Counted from the stretch's first letter, positions 8,861 through 18,800 are shown. The stretch is 64,000 nucleotides of DNA from Lewinella sp050633125 (GCF_050633125.1 NZ_JBOEFX010000016.1:35801-99800); one strand, 5' to 3'. Notes: generated from the letters alone by a model not told the origin. Program-made: numbers and translations.

Positions 8861-9778
8861 TTAGCCTTTCAGTGACTTTATCGCTTCTTCAGCCAACTCA
8901 AAACGAGTACTTGAGGACAATCGAATTTGTTTGAGTGGAGCTGTCGCCGTTTCTGCATAAGCTGCCCAAAGATGATAATTTCCTTCGTGATCCTTCGTAC
9001 AATATGCCCCTAATGGTAAATGGCAACCACCGTCTAGTAATTTCAACACTCTCCGCTCCACATTCGTGCAATCCGCTACCTCTTGCTTGTGCAACGCCCG
9101 TAATTGGCGGCGTAATTCTTTATCACTCTCCCGAACCTGGAAAGCCAAAACCCCCTGGGCAGGTGCAGGAATAAATTCTTTAGGGTCAAATTTTATCACA
9201 TCGAACTCACTCAAATCCAGTTCTAGTCGAGTAATACCAGCACCCGCAAGAATGATCGCATCAAATTGTCCCTGACGAAGCTTATCGATACGTGTTGGAA
9301 CGTTACCTCTAATATCTTTAAGCACTAAATCCGAACGAAAATGCAATAATTGTGCCTTCCGCCGAGCCGAAGAAGTGCCAACAACAGCTCCTTTCTCCAG
9401 TTGTAATAATTTATTCTTGACACTCACCTCCTTACGAATGATCAGCCAATCCGTAGGGTCTTCCCGGTAGGAAACGGCTGTAATGACCAAGCCTTCCGGT
9501 GAAGTTGTAGGGAGATCTTTCATAGAATGAACGGCAAGGTCAACCTCTTCGTTTAACAGTGCGTCCTCAATTTCTTTGGTAAAAAAGCCTTTACCTTCAA
9601 TTTTATCAAAACTTAAGTCCTGAATTTTATCTCCTTTTGTTTTGATAATATTAATACTAGCACTCAAACCTATTTTTGCTAATTCGGCCTGTAGATAATT
9701 GGCCTGCCACAGTGCTAGCTTACTTCCTCTGGTACCTATCCTTACTTCCCTTTTCAATTTTTTGCGGCAAATATACAT
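8861..9778 (-). CDS. hemC: Hydroxymethylbilane synthase (porphobilinogen deaminase)
   Basis: The enzyme polymerises four porphobilinogens into hydroxymethylbilane using a covalently bound dipyrromethane cofactor. The 305 residues contain the N-terminal 'RIGTRGSKLALWQA', the 'VHSMKDLPT' loop with the catalytic Asp88, 'GTSSARRKAQL', 'IRGNVPTRI', and the cofactor-binding cysteine C252 in 'LLDGGCHLPLGAYC'. The start at 9778 lies 64 bases from lpxD on the other strand, so the two divergent genes share a short promoter region. The first ~10 residues (MYICRKKLKR) are not typical and the true start could be slightly later. Confidence 0.95.
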   Translation of the reverse strand: MYICRKKLKREVRIGTRGSKLALWQANYLQAELAKIGLSASINIIKTKGDKIQDLSFDKIEGKGFFTKEIEDALLNEEVDLAVHSMKDLPTTSPEGLVITAVSYREDPTDWLIIRKEVSVKNKLLQLEKGAVVGTSSARRKAQLLHFRSDLVLKDIRGNVPTRIDKLRQGQFDAIILAGAGITRLELDLSEFDVIKFDPKEFIPAPAQGVLAFQVRESDKELRRQLRALHKQEVADCTNVERRVLKLLDGGCHLPLGAYCTKDHEGNYHLWAAYAETATAPLKQIRLSSSTRFELAEEAIKSLKG

Positions 9779-9805
9779 AAAACAAACCTTCTTAGGTGAT
9801 TTTCT

Positions 9806-9838
9806 ATTGGTAACAAAGCAAAGCCTTTATACCTTTGC
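9806..9838 (+). promoter_or_regulatory. Bacteroidota-type promoter of the lpxD operon
   Basis: TTGG at 9807-9810, 19 bases, then TACCTTTGC at 9830-9838. This fits the Bacteroidota primary sigma consensus (TTTG/TTG at -33, TAnnTTTG at -7). The ATG of lpxD is at 9843, so transcription should begin almost at the start codon and the mRNA would be nearly leaderless. Confidence 0.75.
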
Positions 9839-9842
9839 ACTC

Positions 9843-10889
9843 ATGCAATTATCAGCAAAAGAACTAGCCGGCATTCTCGGTGCCGAAATAGAAGGAGACG
9901 CAACCGTACAGGTAAACCGTCCCGCAAAGATCGAAGAGGGGGAACCCGGATCTATCAGCTTTTTGGCTAACCCCAAATACGAAGCCTATCTCTACAACAC
10001 GGAAGCCTCCATTGTAGTAGTCAGCAAAGATTTCGTTGCTCGCGAATCTTACACCCCTACTCTACTACGGGTAGAAAAGGTTTACGAGTCATTTGCTCGC
10101 TTATTGTCTTTTTACGACCAAGCGGTACAAGCACGCCCGGAAGGAATAGCCCCCGAAGCCTATATCGACCCTACTGCCGAAGTAGCCGATTCTGCCGTCA
10201 TTGGCCGATTTACAACCATTGAACGAGGAGCAGTTATTGGTCCCAATGTGGTTATTTTCGACCAGGTCTTCGTAGGAGCAAATGCGCGTATCGGAGCAGG
10301 GAGCATCCTGTTTCCAGGTGTACGGGTCTTGCATCAATGTGAATTAGGAGAGCACTGTGTACTGCACGCTAATGTCGTCATCGGCAGTGACGGCTTTGGC
10401 TTTGCGCCCGATGAACAAGGGGTTTATCAAAAAGTACCTCAAGTAGGCAAGGTGATCCTTGGCGACCGGGTAGATGTAGGTGCGAACACCTCTATCGACC
10501 GTGCAACCATGGGCGTCACAAGAATTGGAGAGGGCGTAAAACTCGACAATCTCGTACAAATTGGACACAATGTTGAGATCGGTGCACATACCGTTATCGC
10601 AGCCCAAACAGGTGTAGCTGGTAGTACTAAAATCGGCAAACACTGTCGGATTGGTGGCCAGGTAGGCTTTGTGGGCCACGTCAATATTGCTGACGGCACC
10701 CAAATCCAAGCCCAAAGTGGAATCGCTGGCCCTATTGAAGAACCCAATCAAGCTTGGTTCGGCTCCCCCGCCATTCCCTACCGTGATTATATCCGCTCTT
10801 ATGCCGTTTTCAAAAAGTTACCAGGCCTCTATCGGCAACTGCATCGACTAGAGCAAGAGGTAGAAGCCTTGCGTAATCGCGACAAATAA
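9843..10889 (+). CDS. lpxD: UDP-3-O-acylglucosamine N-acyltransferase
   Basis: The enzyme adds the second acyl chain to UDP-3-O-acyl-glucosamine in lipid A synthesis. I start it at the ATG at 9843 (348 residues, the family's normal length) since the longer frame from 9699 overlaps hemC and adds 48 unrelated residues. Residues ~1-100 form the uridine-binding domain ('LAGILGAEIEGD', 'SISFLANPKYEAYL'). Residues ~110-320 form a left-handed beta helix of hexapeptide repeats ('IGPNVVIF', 'IGAGSILFPGV'), with the catalytic-histidine segment 'VQIGHNVEIGAH'. It is first in a four-gene lipid A operon. The promoter sits directly upstream. Confidence 0.97.
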   Translation: MQLSAKELAGILGAEIEGDATVQVNRPAKIEEGEPGSISFLANPKYEAYLYNTEASIVVVSKDFVARESYTPTLLRVEKVYESFARLLSFYDQAVQARPEGIAPEAYIDPTAEVADSAVIGRFTTIERGAVIGPNVVIFDQVFVGANARIGAGSILFPGVRVLHQCELGEHCVLHANVVIGSDGFGFAPDEQGVYQKVPQVGKVILGDRVDVGANTSIDRATMGVTRIGEGVKLDNLVQIGHNVEIGAHTVIAAQTGVAGSTKIGKHCRIGGQVGFVGHVNIADGTQIQAQSGIAGPIEEPNQAWFGSPAIPYRDYIRSYAVFKKLPGLYRQLHRLEQEVEALRNRDK

Positions 10890-10901
10890 GTAATAAAAAG
10901 T

Positions 10902-10910
10902 TATCTTTGC
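10902..10910 (+). promoter_or_regulatory. Possible internal promoter before lpxC-fabZ
   Basis: TATCTTTGC matches the Bacteroidota -7 element TAnnTTTG. I see no well-placed -33 box, so this is weaker than the promoter before lpxD. It lies 27 bases before the chosen start codon at 10937. Confidence 0.4.
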
Positions 10911-10936
10911 GCGATATTTTCAGCGGAGAAACTTTT

Positions 10937-12334
10937 ATGAAGCAACAAACAATACAGCAGGCCACTAGCCTTGAAGGCGTTGGACTGCATTCCGGATCAG
11001 CCGTAAAACTTACCTTTCAACCCGCAGGTGCCGACCATGGCATCAAATTTCAGCGGATGGATTTAGAAGGTGAGCCTGTCGTTCATGCCGATATCAGCCG
11101 GGTCGTAAGCACCGACCGTAGCACCACAATTAAATCTGGGGAAGCCAGTATCAGTACTGTCGAGCACGTCCTTTCGGCGCTCGCCGGTTTATCAATTGAT
11201 AATGTCCTCATTCAGATCAACGGTCCTGAAGTGCCCATCCTCGACGGAAGTGCAATTCAATTCGTCAGTGCGCTCAAAGAGGCCGGTGTTGTTGAACAGG
11301 ATGCTGATCGTGAGTATTTCGTTGTTGAAGAACCCATCGTTTATCGCGACGAAGCGACCGGTACCGAGCTTATGGCTCTACCTCATGATGGCTTTGAAGT
11401 GGTTACTTTGATTGATTTTGGGTCGCCTGTCCTCGGGCAGCAATATGCCACACTTCAAGACATTACTGCTTTTGAAACCGACATCGCTCCTTGCCGCACG
11501 TTTGTATTCCTTCGCGAATTAGAGATGCTTTTTGAGCACAACCTCATCAAAGGTGGAGATTTGGACAATGCTATTGTCATTGCAGACAACGAGGTTCCTC
11601 AAGAACAACTCGACAAACTTGCCCAAAAGTTGGGTCGCCCCCGTGTGGCCTTTGACGGCAAGGGTATCCTCAACAACCTGAAACTGCACTTCCAAAATGA
11701 ACCGGCTCGTCATAAGTTATTGGATGTTTTAGGTGACACCACCTTGCTGGGTCGCCCCATTAAAGGAAGAATTCTAGCCACAAAACCCGGCCACAAAGCC
11801 AATGTTGCTTTTACCAAACTGCTCAAGCAAAGCTTCCTTAAGCAAAGAAAATTACGAGGCAAACCCAAATACGACCCTAATGTCGAACCAGTATTTGATT
11901 CTGTAAAAATTGCAGAATGGTTGCCTCATCGCTACCCTTTCCTATTAGTAGATAAAATCATTGAACTGGATGAAAAAAGGGTCGTTGGCGTAAAAAATAT
12001 TACCTTTAACGAACAGTTTTTTCAAGGACATTTTCCGCAGAATCCGGTGATGCCAGGTGTGCTTCAAATTGAAGCTATGGCACAGACGGGAGGAATCCTG
12101 GCCTTGTCTACGGTAGAAGACCCTGGTAACTGGGATACTTACTTTATGAAAATTGAAAATGCAAAATTCAAACATAAAGTGGTCCCCGGAGACACCATAC
12201 TCTTTAAGATGGAGCTTATGGCTCCCATTCGCCGTGGTATTTGCCAAATGCAGGGAACAGCTTACGTAGGCGACAAAATCGTTTCTGAAGCTGAATTGAC
12301 TGCTCAAATCGTTAAGCGCCCTGGAGATGAATAG
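10937..12334 (+). CDS. lpxC-fabZ: Bifunctional UDP-3-O-acyl-GlcNAc deacetylase / 3-hydroxyacyl-ACP dehydratase
   Basis: This is the LpxC-FabZ fusion common in Bacteroidota (465 residues). The LpxC half (residues ~1-300) performs the committed step of lipid A synthesis; zinc and catalytic positions are visible as H77 in 'TVEHVLSALAG' and H259 with D263 in 'ARHKLLDVLGD', plus 'GPEVPILDGSA'. The FabZ half (~315-460) dehydrates 3-hydroxyacyl-ACP, with 'LPHRYPFLLVD', catalytic H365 in 'QGHFPQNPVMPG' and E379 in 'QIEAMAQ'. I start at ATG 10937 (MKQQTIQQ), not at 10907, because residues before it lie on the promoter. It overlaps lpxA by 8 bases, so translation is probably coupled. Confidence 0.97.
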   Translation: MKQQTIQQATSLEGVGLHSGSAVKLTFQPAGADHGIKFQRMDLEGEPVVHADISRVVSTDRSTTIKSGEASISTVEHVLSALAGLSIDNVLIQINGPEVPILDGSAIQFVSALKEAGVVEQDADREYFVVEEPIVYRDEATGTELMALPHDGFEVVTLIDFGSPVLGQQYATLQDITAFETDIAPCRTFVFLRELEMLFEHNLIKGGDLDNAIVIADNEVPQEQLDKLAQKLGRPRVAFDGKGILNNLKLHFQNEPARHKLLDVLGDTTLLGRPIKGRILATKPGHKANVAFTKLLKQSFLKQRKLRGKPKYDPNVEPVFDSVKIAEWLPHRYPFLLVDKIIELDEKRVVGVKNITFNEQFFQGHFPQNPVMPGVLQIEAMAQTGGILALSTVEDPGNWDTYFMKIENAKFKHKVVPGDTILFKMELMAPIRRGICQMQGTAYVGDKIVSEAELTAQIVKRPGDE

Positions 12335-13145
12335 TAGCTACAAACAACATACCATTGTGCACCCTGATGCACAGGTCGGTAAAAATGTCACCATTGGGCC
12401 TTTTACCTTTATTGATAAAGATGTCGTCATTGGTGATGATACCTGGATAGGTCCTAACGTAACCATCTTTTCCGGAGCTCGTATCGGCAAAGGTGTACAA
12501 ATCCATCCCGGAGCTGTCGTATCCGGCACTCCGCAGGATTTGAAATTCAATGGAGAAGTTACCACTGCTGAAATCGGCGATGGAACCATTGTCCGGGAAT
12601 ATGTCACCATCAATCGAGGAACTTCTTATGCCAACAAAACGGTCGTTGGCAAAAACTGCCTCCTAATGGCCTATGCTCACATTGCCCACGATTGCATCCT
12701 GGGTGATCACGTTATTTTAGCCAATAATGTAACCCTCGCCGGACACGTTGAGATTCAAGACTGGGCCATTTTAGAAGGGCTGGCAGCTGTACAACAGTTT
12801 ACCCGCATTGGGCAGCACAGCTTCATTGCCGGTGGCTCTCTCGTTCGCAAGAGCGTTCCTCCTTATGTGCGGGCTGCCCGCGAACCATTAAGCTACGTTG
12901 GCGTAAACAAGGTGGGCTTGTCGCGCCGCAACTTCTCACAAGAGCAAATCAATAACATTCACGATATTTATCGGATCATGTTCGTCAAGGGCTATAACCT
13001 TTCCAATGCACTGGAAGAGGTAGAGTCCTCCATCGGACCTAGCCCAGAAAAGGACAATATCCTCGACTTTATCCGCTCCTCTCAAAAAACGGGTATCCTG
13101 CGTGGCTTTAACCAAATCAACGGCAGCGAATTGTATGAGGATTGA
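12327..13145 (+). CDS. lpxA: Acyl-ACP--UDP-N-acetylglucosamine O-acyltransferase
   Basis: The enzyme catalyses the first step of lipid A synthesis. The protein has 272 residues, with an N-terminal left-handed beta helix of hexapeptide repeats ('IGPFTFIDKDVVIGDDTWIG', 'VHIHPGA'-like turns) and a C-terminal helical domain from ~195. The catalytic histidine is H121 in 'AYAHIAHDCILG', matching H125 of the E. coli enzyme. 'SGTPQDLKF' and 'REYVTINRGT' are family signatures. The start overlaps the lpxC-fabZ stop (ATGAATAG), and its own end overlaps the following ATPase gene by 11 bases. Confidence 0.97.
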   Translation: MNSSYKQHTIVHPDAQVGKNVTIGPFTFIDKDVVIGDDTWIGPNVTIFSGARIGKGVQIHPGAVVSGTPQDLKFNGEVTTAEIGDGTIVREYVTINRGTSYANKTVVGKNCLLMAYAHIAHDCILGDHVILANNVTLAGHVEIQDWAILEGLAAVQQFTRIGQHSFIAGGSLVRKSVPPYVRAAREPLSYVGVNKVGLSRRNFSQEQINNIHDIYRIMFVKGYNLSNALEEVESSIGPSPEKDNILDFIRSSQKTGILRGFNQINGSELYED

Positions 13146-13767
13146 GTTAGCTGGCGTCGGAAAACGCTACCGGCGCGAATGGATTCTACGTCAAATTGAC
13201 CTTCAACTCGCCGCTGGTGGCCGCTATGCTGTCACCGGCCCAAATGGATCAGGAAAGTCTACCCTACTAAAAATGCTATCCGGCCACTTGACGCCAAGTA
13301 AGGGCACTATCCGCTTTAGCCATCAGGATAAATTGGTCCCCGTGGCAGACGTCTACGAACACCTGGCCTTCGCGGCCCCCTATATCGAGCTTATCGAAGA
13401 ATTTTCACTCTTGGAAGCCATCCGTTTCCACGAGCGCTTTCGGCCGCTCTTACCTGGTCTTACTATCGATAGCCTAATAGAGCGCCTGGGGTTGGAACGC
13501 GCTCGCAACCGCCCCGTAGCACAGTTTTCCAGTGGCATGAAACAACGCCTTAAGCTGGCGCTCGCATGCTGTACCCGCGCCAACTTCCTCCTCCTTGACG
13601 AACCTACCACCAACCTTGATGCGCAAGGCATTGCTTGGTATCATTCACTGTTAGAAGAATACGTTGGTGATCGCCTCCTAATCATTGCATCCAATGTAGC
13701 CGATGATTACCGGATGTGTACAGGGGAGATTGATATTTTGGCGTATAAGAGTCGAAAAAAAACCTAA
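13135..13767 (+). CDS. ABC transporter ATP-binding protein
   Basis: The protein has 210 residues starting at ATG 13135, inside the 3' end of lpxA; a frame from 13102 adds 11 residues in an overlapping frame and is less likely. Walker A is 'GPNGSGKSTLLKML', the signature is 'FSSGMKQRLKLAL', and Walker B is 'FLLLDEPTTNLDAQG'. There is no membrane domain in the protein and no permease gene nearby, so the permease must be elsewhere. Its tight coupling to lpxA is a recurring Bacteroidota arrangement and hints at a role in envelope lipid or protein export, but the substrate is unknown. Confidence 0.9.
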   Translation: MRIELAGVGKRYRREWILRQIDLQLAAGGRYAVTGPNGSGKSTLLKMLSGHLTPSKGTIRFSHQDKLVPVADVYEHLAFAAPYIELIEEFSLLEAIRFHERFRPLLPGLTIDSLIERLGLERARNRPVAQFSSGMKQRLKLALACCTRANFLLLDEPTTNLDAQGIAWYHSLLEEYVGDRLLIIASNVADDYRMCTGEIDILAYKSRKKT

Positions 13768-14184
13768 CGTTCCCTCTCCGTTAACAAGCGAAAAAATTCC
13801 GTTTTTTTCCGAAACTCTACAGTTTTCGCCGTTGCTCCATCAAACAGTTACAGATAATCATTTTCTTTTATTTGATTTGTAAAATTCTTAATATCAGCAC
13901 ATTAAGAACAACCACCTCCTGTCTTCGAAAGTTTAGGCATAAATATGGTAGTAGTATTAGCGAATAGAAAACTGTAGAGAACCCTCTAGCTTATTTAAGC
14001 ACTACGGTGAGATTTACCCAAAAACAATATGAACAGAGGCACAGTAAAAAACAAGCACTCCAGAACTAACACTTAGTCCATTCAAGAAGGGATTTCGCAC
14101 CAAAACATGTTGAGAAACTCAAAATGAGTTTTTTGACCTTAACCGTATTTCTGCTTCGGCATTAATCAAACCTTTTTGAATGAT
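13768..14184 (+). promoter_or_regulatory. Upstream region of the six-gene cluster, with a terminator-like hairpin
   Basis: This 417-base stretch has no convincing gene. It is AT-rich. At 14115-14134 there is a 7-bp stem AAACTCA / TGAGTTT with a 3-base loop, followed by T residues on the plus strand. That is an intrinsic-terminator shape only ~50 bases before the first gene of the cluster, so it could end the lpx transcript or attenuate the next one. I looked for a sigma-54 -24/-12 pair (GG-N10-GC) and did not find one. Confidence 0.4.
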
Positions 14185-15552
14185 ATGGCAGTGGATAGGT
14201 ACAAAGATATGTATCGTACAATCGATCTGGTAAGGGAAGAGTTTGTCAGCTTTCAACAGCTGGGAGCAGGGTTATCCTCAAGTTCTTGGGTAACAGATCT
14301 GCTGCGCCAAAAGCTTGAAGGAACGCCTATTCGGGCTTATTTCCTTGCTAAAACGGCAGCATGGTTGAAAACCATCAGCCCGACGGGCCCGGCATTTCAC
14401 TATGCTCGTCATGAACGTCTGTTCGCAGCTCAGCTTCCTTTTATTTTCGAAGTTGTCATTACCATCCAATATCTCCACAATCAAATTCTTGATGGTAAAT
14501 CTGGCGTTACCAACCGGGAAAAAATTTCCGAAAATATGCTGGCCGCCAACTTGCTCAAGGAGCAGCTCTATCGGTATATTGCTACGCAACTACCTCGGTC
14601 TTGCCGCCAATTAACCCACGAAGCCGTTCGTAAATGCTTTGAACAGGTTGATCAAGGGCAGTACCTCGAACAACAATTCAATACCTATCAGGCTTTTGCC
14701 CAAGGCCAAGATGATTGGAAGAAAACTTTGCCTGCCGCCTGGGCCAAGGATTTAGATTTATCGGCTGTTGCTCCTTTTATAAACAAGCTAAAAGCAGACT
14801 TGCCAGCTATCCTACACGTACAGTTAGATATCTACTTTGCTCGAATCTATCTTACCTGTGCCAGCCTCTTCGTGGAAGCGAGCCGTTTGGTCGGACAACT
14901 TCTTCGTGTTTCGGCGACTAAAATGAAAGCGGTATTGAATTTCAGTGTCTGCTATGGCTTGATGCGGCAACTTGTCAATGACAATAGTGATTGGATCCCC
15001 AGCCATTTTGGTCTGGCTACCAAAACAAAGACAGCAGAGGATCATTTTAGCGATTTACGTAACGGGACGCTTACCCTCCCCGTTTTGTTTCTTCTTCCCG
15101 AGAAAAAGGATAGTTCTTTACTTCAGTTTTTAAATAAAAAAATGCGCTGGTCAGCAGCTTTCGAAGAAGCTGCCTTCACCGAAATATTATCGTCGAATGC
15201 TATCTATAAGTCTATTCAGAATACCCGTATTCTGGCAGAATTAGCACTAGCCTACCTCCCCTTAAACAATCAAGCCGCAGCTTATTTGGCAGATTCTTGT
15301 GAAATTGTCCATTGGAATAAATTCCTTGCTCCCTGTCTGAATCACCCAGCATACCAAGCCTATCGCAAAGGGTATTACCGTCAGCGTACCCGCCGTTTGA
15401 TTTTACAGCTCCGCAAAGAACGCACAAGTGCTCAACAAGTACCTAGCTCCACATGGTGGCAAAAAGCGTGGGAATTCACTCCGGAAACGCCATTGGCAGT
15501 TACTCGATTGGCGGCCGTTTTGCAACGACACCCATCTAGTGAAATTGGTTAA
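14185..15552 (+). CDS. Degenerate class I isoprenoid (polyprenyl) synthase-fold protein
   Basis: The protein has 455 residues from the ATG at 14185 (an in-frame TTG at 14176 would add three). The order of landmarks follows polyprenyl synthases: 'ITIQYLHNQILDGKSG' where DDxxxD is expected (H98-N99...D103), 'VDQGQYLEQQ' (Q157-G158), 'YLTCASLFVEAS', 'LMRQLVNDNSDW' where the second DDxxD lies (N265-D266...D269), and 'DLRNGTLTLPVLFLL' (D290 onward). Both metal-binding motifs are altered, so normal prenyl transfer is doubtful. It may bind an isoprenoid without converting it, or make an unusual product. It is first in the cluster, 321 bases before the kinase-like gene. Fold: fairly sure; activity: unknown. 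Confidence 0.7.
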   Translation: MAVDRYKDMYRTIDLVREEFVSFQQLGAGLSSSSWVTDLLRQKLEGTPIRAYFLAKTAAWLKTISPTGPAFHYARHERLFAAQLPFIFEVVITIQYLHNQILDGKSGVTNREKISENMLAANLLKEQLYRYIATQLPRSCRQLTHEAVRKCFEQVDQGQYLEQQFNTYQAFAQGQDDWKKTLPAAWAKDLDLSAVAPFINKLKADLPAILHVQLDIYFARIYLTCASLFVEASRLVGQLLRVSATKMKAVLNFSVCYGLMRQLVNDNSDWIPSHFGLATKTKTAEDHFSDLRNGTLTLPVLFLLPEKKDSSLLQFLNKKMRWSAAFEEAAFTEILSSNAIYKSIQNTRILAELALAYLPLNNQAAAYLADSCEIVHWNKFLAPCLNHPAYQAYRKGYYRQRTRRLILQLRKERTSAQQVPSSTWWQKAWEFTPETPLAVTRLAAVLQRHPSSEIG

Positions 15553-15873
15553 ATAGAAAATTAAAATCTGATAAATTTAATTTTTCCATTTAATCCTGAA
15601 GGTTCTGAAAGAAAAATCTATATATATTTTTGCCACTCACTGCCGTTTTACTACCGTTTTCTCATACAGATTACTTAAATTTGTTTGTAGGGATAGTAAT
15701 TGGAATACATAATAGCTAGGCAGTTTAGCGTTTCTAAACTTGCTTTGGGCTACACATTTATGAGCAACGAGAGTGATCCTTATTACCACTCATCATTGCT
15801 CAGGATAGATATGCTTTGTTATGTCATTCGTATGCTATTACCCCCCATAGTGTGAATCAGTAAATACATCCTT
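15553..15873 (+). promoter_or_regulatory. Intergenic control region before the 1099-aa gene
   Basis: At 15625-15632 TATTTTTG matches the Bacteroidota -7 box (TAnnTTTG), with an imperfect -33 (TTCT) about 19 bases upstream. Just downstream are tandem 11-base repeats, CTGCCGTTTTA (15640-15650) and CTACCGTTTTC (15651-15661), placed like an operator or early-leader element. From there a leader of over 200 bases runs to the ATG at 15874 without a convincing gene. No sigma-54 -24/-12 pair was seen. So the downstream genes probably have a promoter separate from the first gene. Confidence 0.45.
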
Positions 15874-18800
15874 ATGACTCAAGCGCCTACTATTCGCCCT
15901 GAACAGTTGGCCCCGCGGGAGGTCATCGCTTTCCCTCAGATTGATGAGTTCTACGATATGCTACAATATCGTCTGAACATGATATCAAGTGGCTTCATCT
16001 TTCAGGGTCCCTTCACTATCTTCATTAATGCCTTACCTCGTGAACGGACTACTTTCATTGATCGCTACTCCAATGTACCACTGATTTATGCTGGCGTTCA
16101 ACGGCAGCGAGATTTACTCTGTGAGCTAACGCTTAAGGAACAGATCCCTCACCTTGATGAACACTGGGACCATCTGGACCACACAGCACTGGATAGTGAT
16201 ACCGCTGTAGTAAGTTCGCAGCTCTACCAAGCCTTTAGCTCAGGTTCATACGGATTTGCTGATATTCCTAAAGTAGGAATGGGAACACTAAAGTCCTACT
16301 TCGCTTCCATTCTGGAAGAAGACAACCCCAAAGAGCCTACAACCCGACAACAGGCAGAATACCATATCTTAAAAGAATTTTTTAATATAGAAGAAGACCT
16401 TTACGTTTCTATCCCCCTCATCATGTTCGGGGAATTTGATGGGATTATGCACTTTGTATATTCCCAAAAAGATGATCTATTAAAACGTACTCGCTCCTTG
16501 GGGGGACTTATCCGTTCAGCCAGTGCGATGATCGAGACACAGGTTTTGGAATGGGATTTAGTGGGGCGTAACCCGGAGAAGTCAAAGGCAATCCTCATGC
16601 CGCTGGAAGAAGATTTCTACGAGCACGTCAACAGGAACCCAATCCTTAGAGATTTACAATTCAAAGAATACTACCGAAAATACCTTGGTTTCTACCAAAA
16701 GCGTATTCGTTTTAATGACGACGTTATCCACAGTAAGGTTTATAGACCCTACTTAAAAGCTGCCATCACAGCCATCATGATTGATTCCTTTGCTCACAAT
16801 GTTAGTGCGCATAGCTTAGTGGCCCTCAACTGGTGGTTTAAACAGCGTGCAGAAAATATTCGCTCTTTTCAGAAAATTCATCGCGGTGAAGTAGCCGAAG
16901 TAGAAGACTTAGTTAGCACTTATTTACCCGAAGGCTATGATCGAGACCGCATATTTGAACTCATAAAACCTTGGGTTAAAGGTTCCTTTGTTCGCAATGC
17001 CGATCCAGATTACGACTTGGTCAATTTTTCAGGGCCGCTTGCGCGCGAAATTCAGCCGCTCCTAAAATTCCTAATGCAAAAAGGAGCCTTCTGGAGTGGT
17101 ATCGCCCGTGACAATAACTTTGGTGGAGAATCTGCGACTGCCTTTGATGTATTATGGAACGACTTTATCAATAACCCCCTTTATTTAGGAACAATCGCAA
17201 AATCAGAAGATATTCACCGCTTGCGATTTAGGGTCATTGTTTATGAGCCTTTACAACCCGGTGATATTCATCCTGCGCAGCCCGAAAACATAAAGAAAAA
17301 ACCGCTGGTTGACGGCATCTTTGTAGAAGTCGACCTTAAATACAAGCGCCCAGATATAAAAACCTACCCAACTGGTAAAAGTGGCTACCCCATTACGCCA
17401 GAAGAATGTCTTTGTATAGAAACCTATCCAGAATTGGAGGAAATGAGTGACTTTGTTGCTCCCGGAGAGGACTATGTAAAAGTAAAGGAAGCGCTAACAA
17501 ATTGCCATTTATTTTTCCCTGGCGAAGTCGTCGGCCGTCATGCATTCTTTACACTTCTGGAAAACAAGATTAGAAATGTCAAGCACTTCAAAGGCGATGC
17601 CCTTAGGCAAATGCAGAATGGAGGCTTGGAGTTATGCATCAGTTTCCAGGAAAAACCTGTACGGAAAGACCAACCCAACGATAGATCACTCTATTCCGTA
17701 GGTATTTGGCTCAATGGCTTAGTGAATTTCCACACAAAAAGTGATCAACTTTTACCAGAAACTCGTCATGCTAACTTGAGTAAAGGCATCATGGACGAAG
17801 ATTCGTTTGCACCACGGTTAGGAGGTAGCTCACAGGACAAGCTCTGTGCAGGTATGCTTTTTAACAACTTCTTCCTTCATGTCCAAAATGGTGATGGCAA
17901 TGAATTACGGGATCGTAGTGAAGATACGGAACGAGACGAAGCTTTCTACCCGTGGATTATCCCCGTGGTCAGCCCCGTTGATAACATGCACGCTGATGTA
18001 GAATTCAACGCTAAAGCTCCTGATGAATGGGCCGGAATTAGAGACCGTTTCTCCATAAAGGAAGGTTACCTGAAAAAGTATTTCCACATTTGGAAAGCTG
18101 CGGATATTCACTGGGTACACGGCCCCGAGGATACTGATTTTGTATGGGATAACCTTGCGCGTTTTAAATTTGTAGGCTTACTTGCTCAAGGCAAAAAGTT
18201 ACAAGAACTTCTTTTCGACAAGGTACGCTCCAAGGGAGTATTAAGGGTCATTAATCGCCAGTTAAGTCCAGATTTAACGGGTGACCATGCTATCGTTGAC
18301 GCCTACCAGTGCTGGATTAAAGCATGGATGGGTAAGGAGGCAGGCATCGTCAGGCTTTTTGTTGACAATGCAGTCGTAGGTAAGTTTATTTACCAACCTG
18401 AGAAAGAAAACTGCCTAACATATTACCCGGTATGGCAACTCCCCATAAAGGAGCAGACCACAGAAATTCTCAATGTACAGGATTTGCATATTGCCCACGG
18501 GGGAGATTCCGATAACCGGCAACTACTGCGCTACCGTAGCCACGGTATATACGTCAAATATTTCCAATCAGAACTGGTACCTAATCAACCACTCTCTGTC
18601 AAAGCCCAGGCTCGTATGGCCGAGTTTTTTGAGGTATTAGCAAGCCGCATCTGTATTTTTGACAGCCGAGTCTATTACCGATTAGGCGACCCGGAGAAGC
18701 GTAAAACACTAGCCGACCAACTTCTGCTCCACGTTTTTGACGAGAGCAATTTGGAAGCAGGTAACAACGACTGGTTGGGCCATTGGGAAGGTCACAAAGA

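Noticed and set aside
9699..9842. N-terminal extension of LpxD
   Set aside because: It overlaps hemC and the lpxD promoter; the standard LpxD N-terminus begins at 9843.
13768..15873. Sigma-54 promoter (GG-N10-GC) upstream of the cluster genes
   Set aside because: I scanned both intergenic parts and saw only pairs with 11 or 8 bases between GG and GC, so I do not claim autoregulation.
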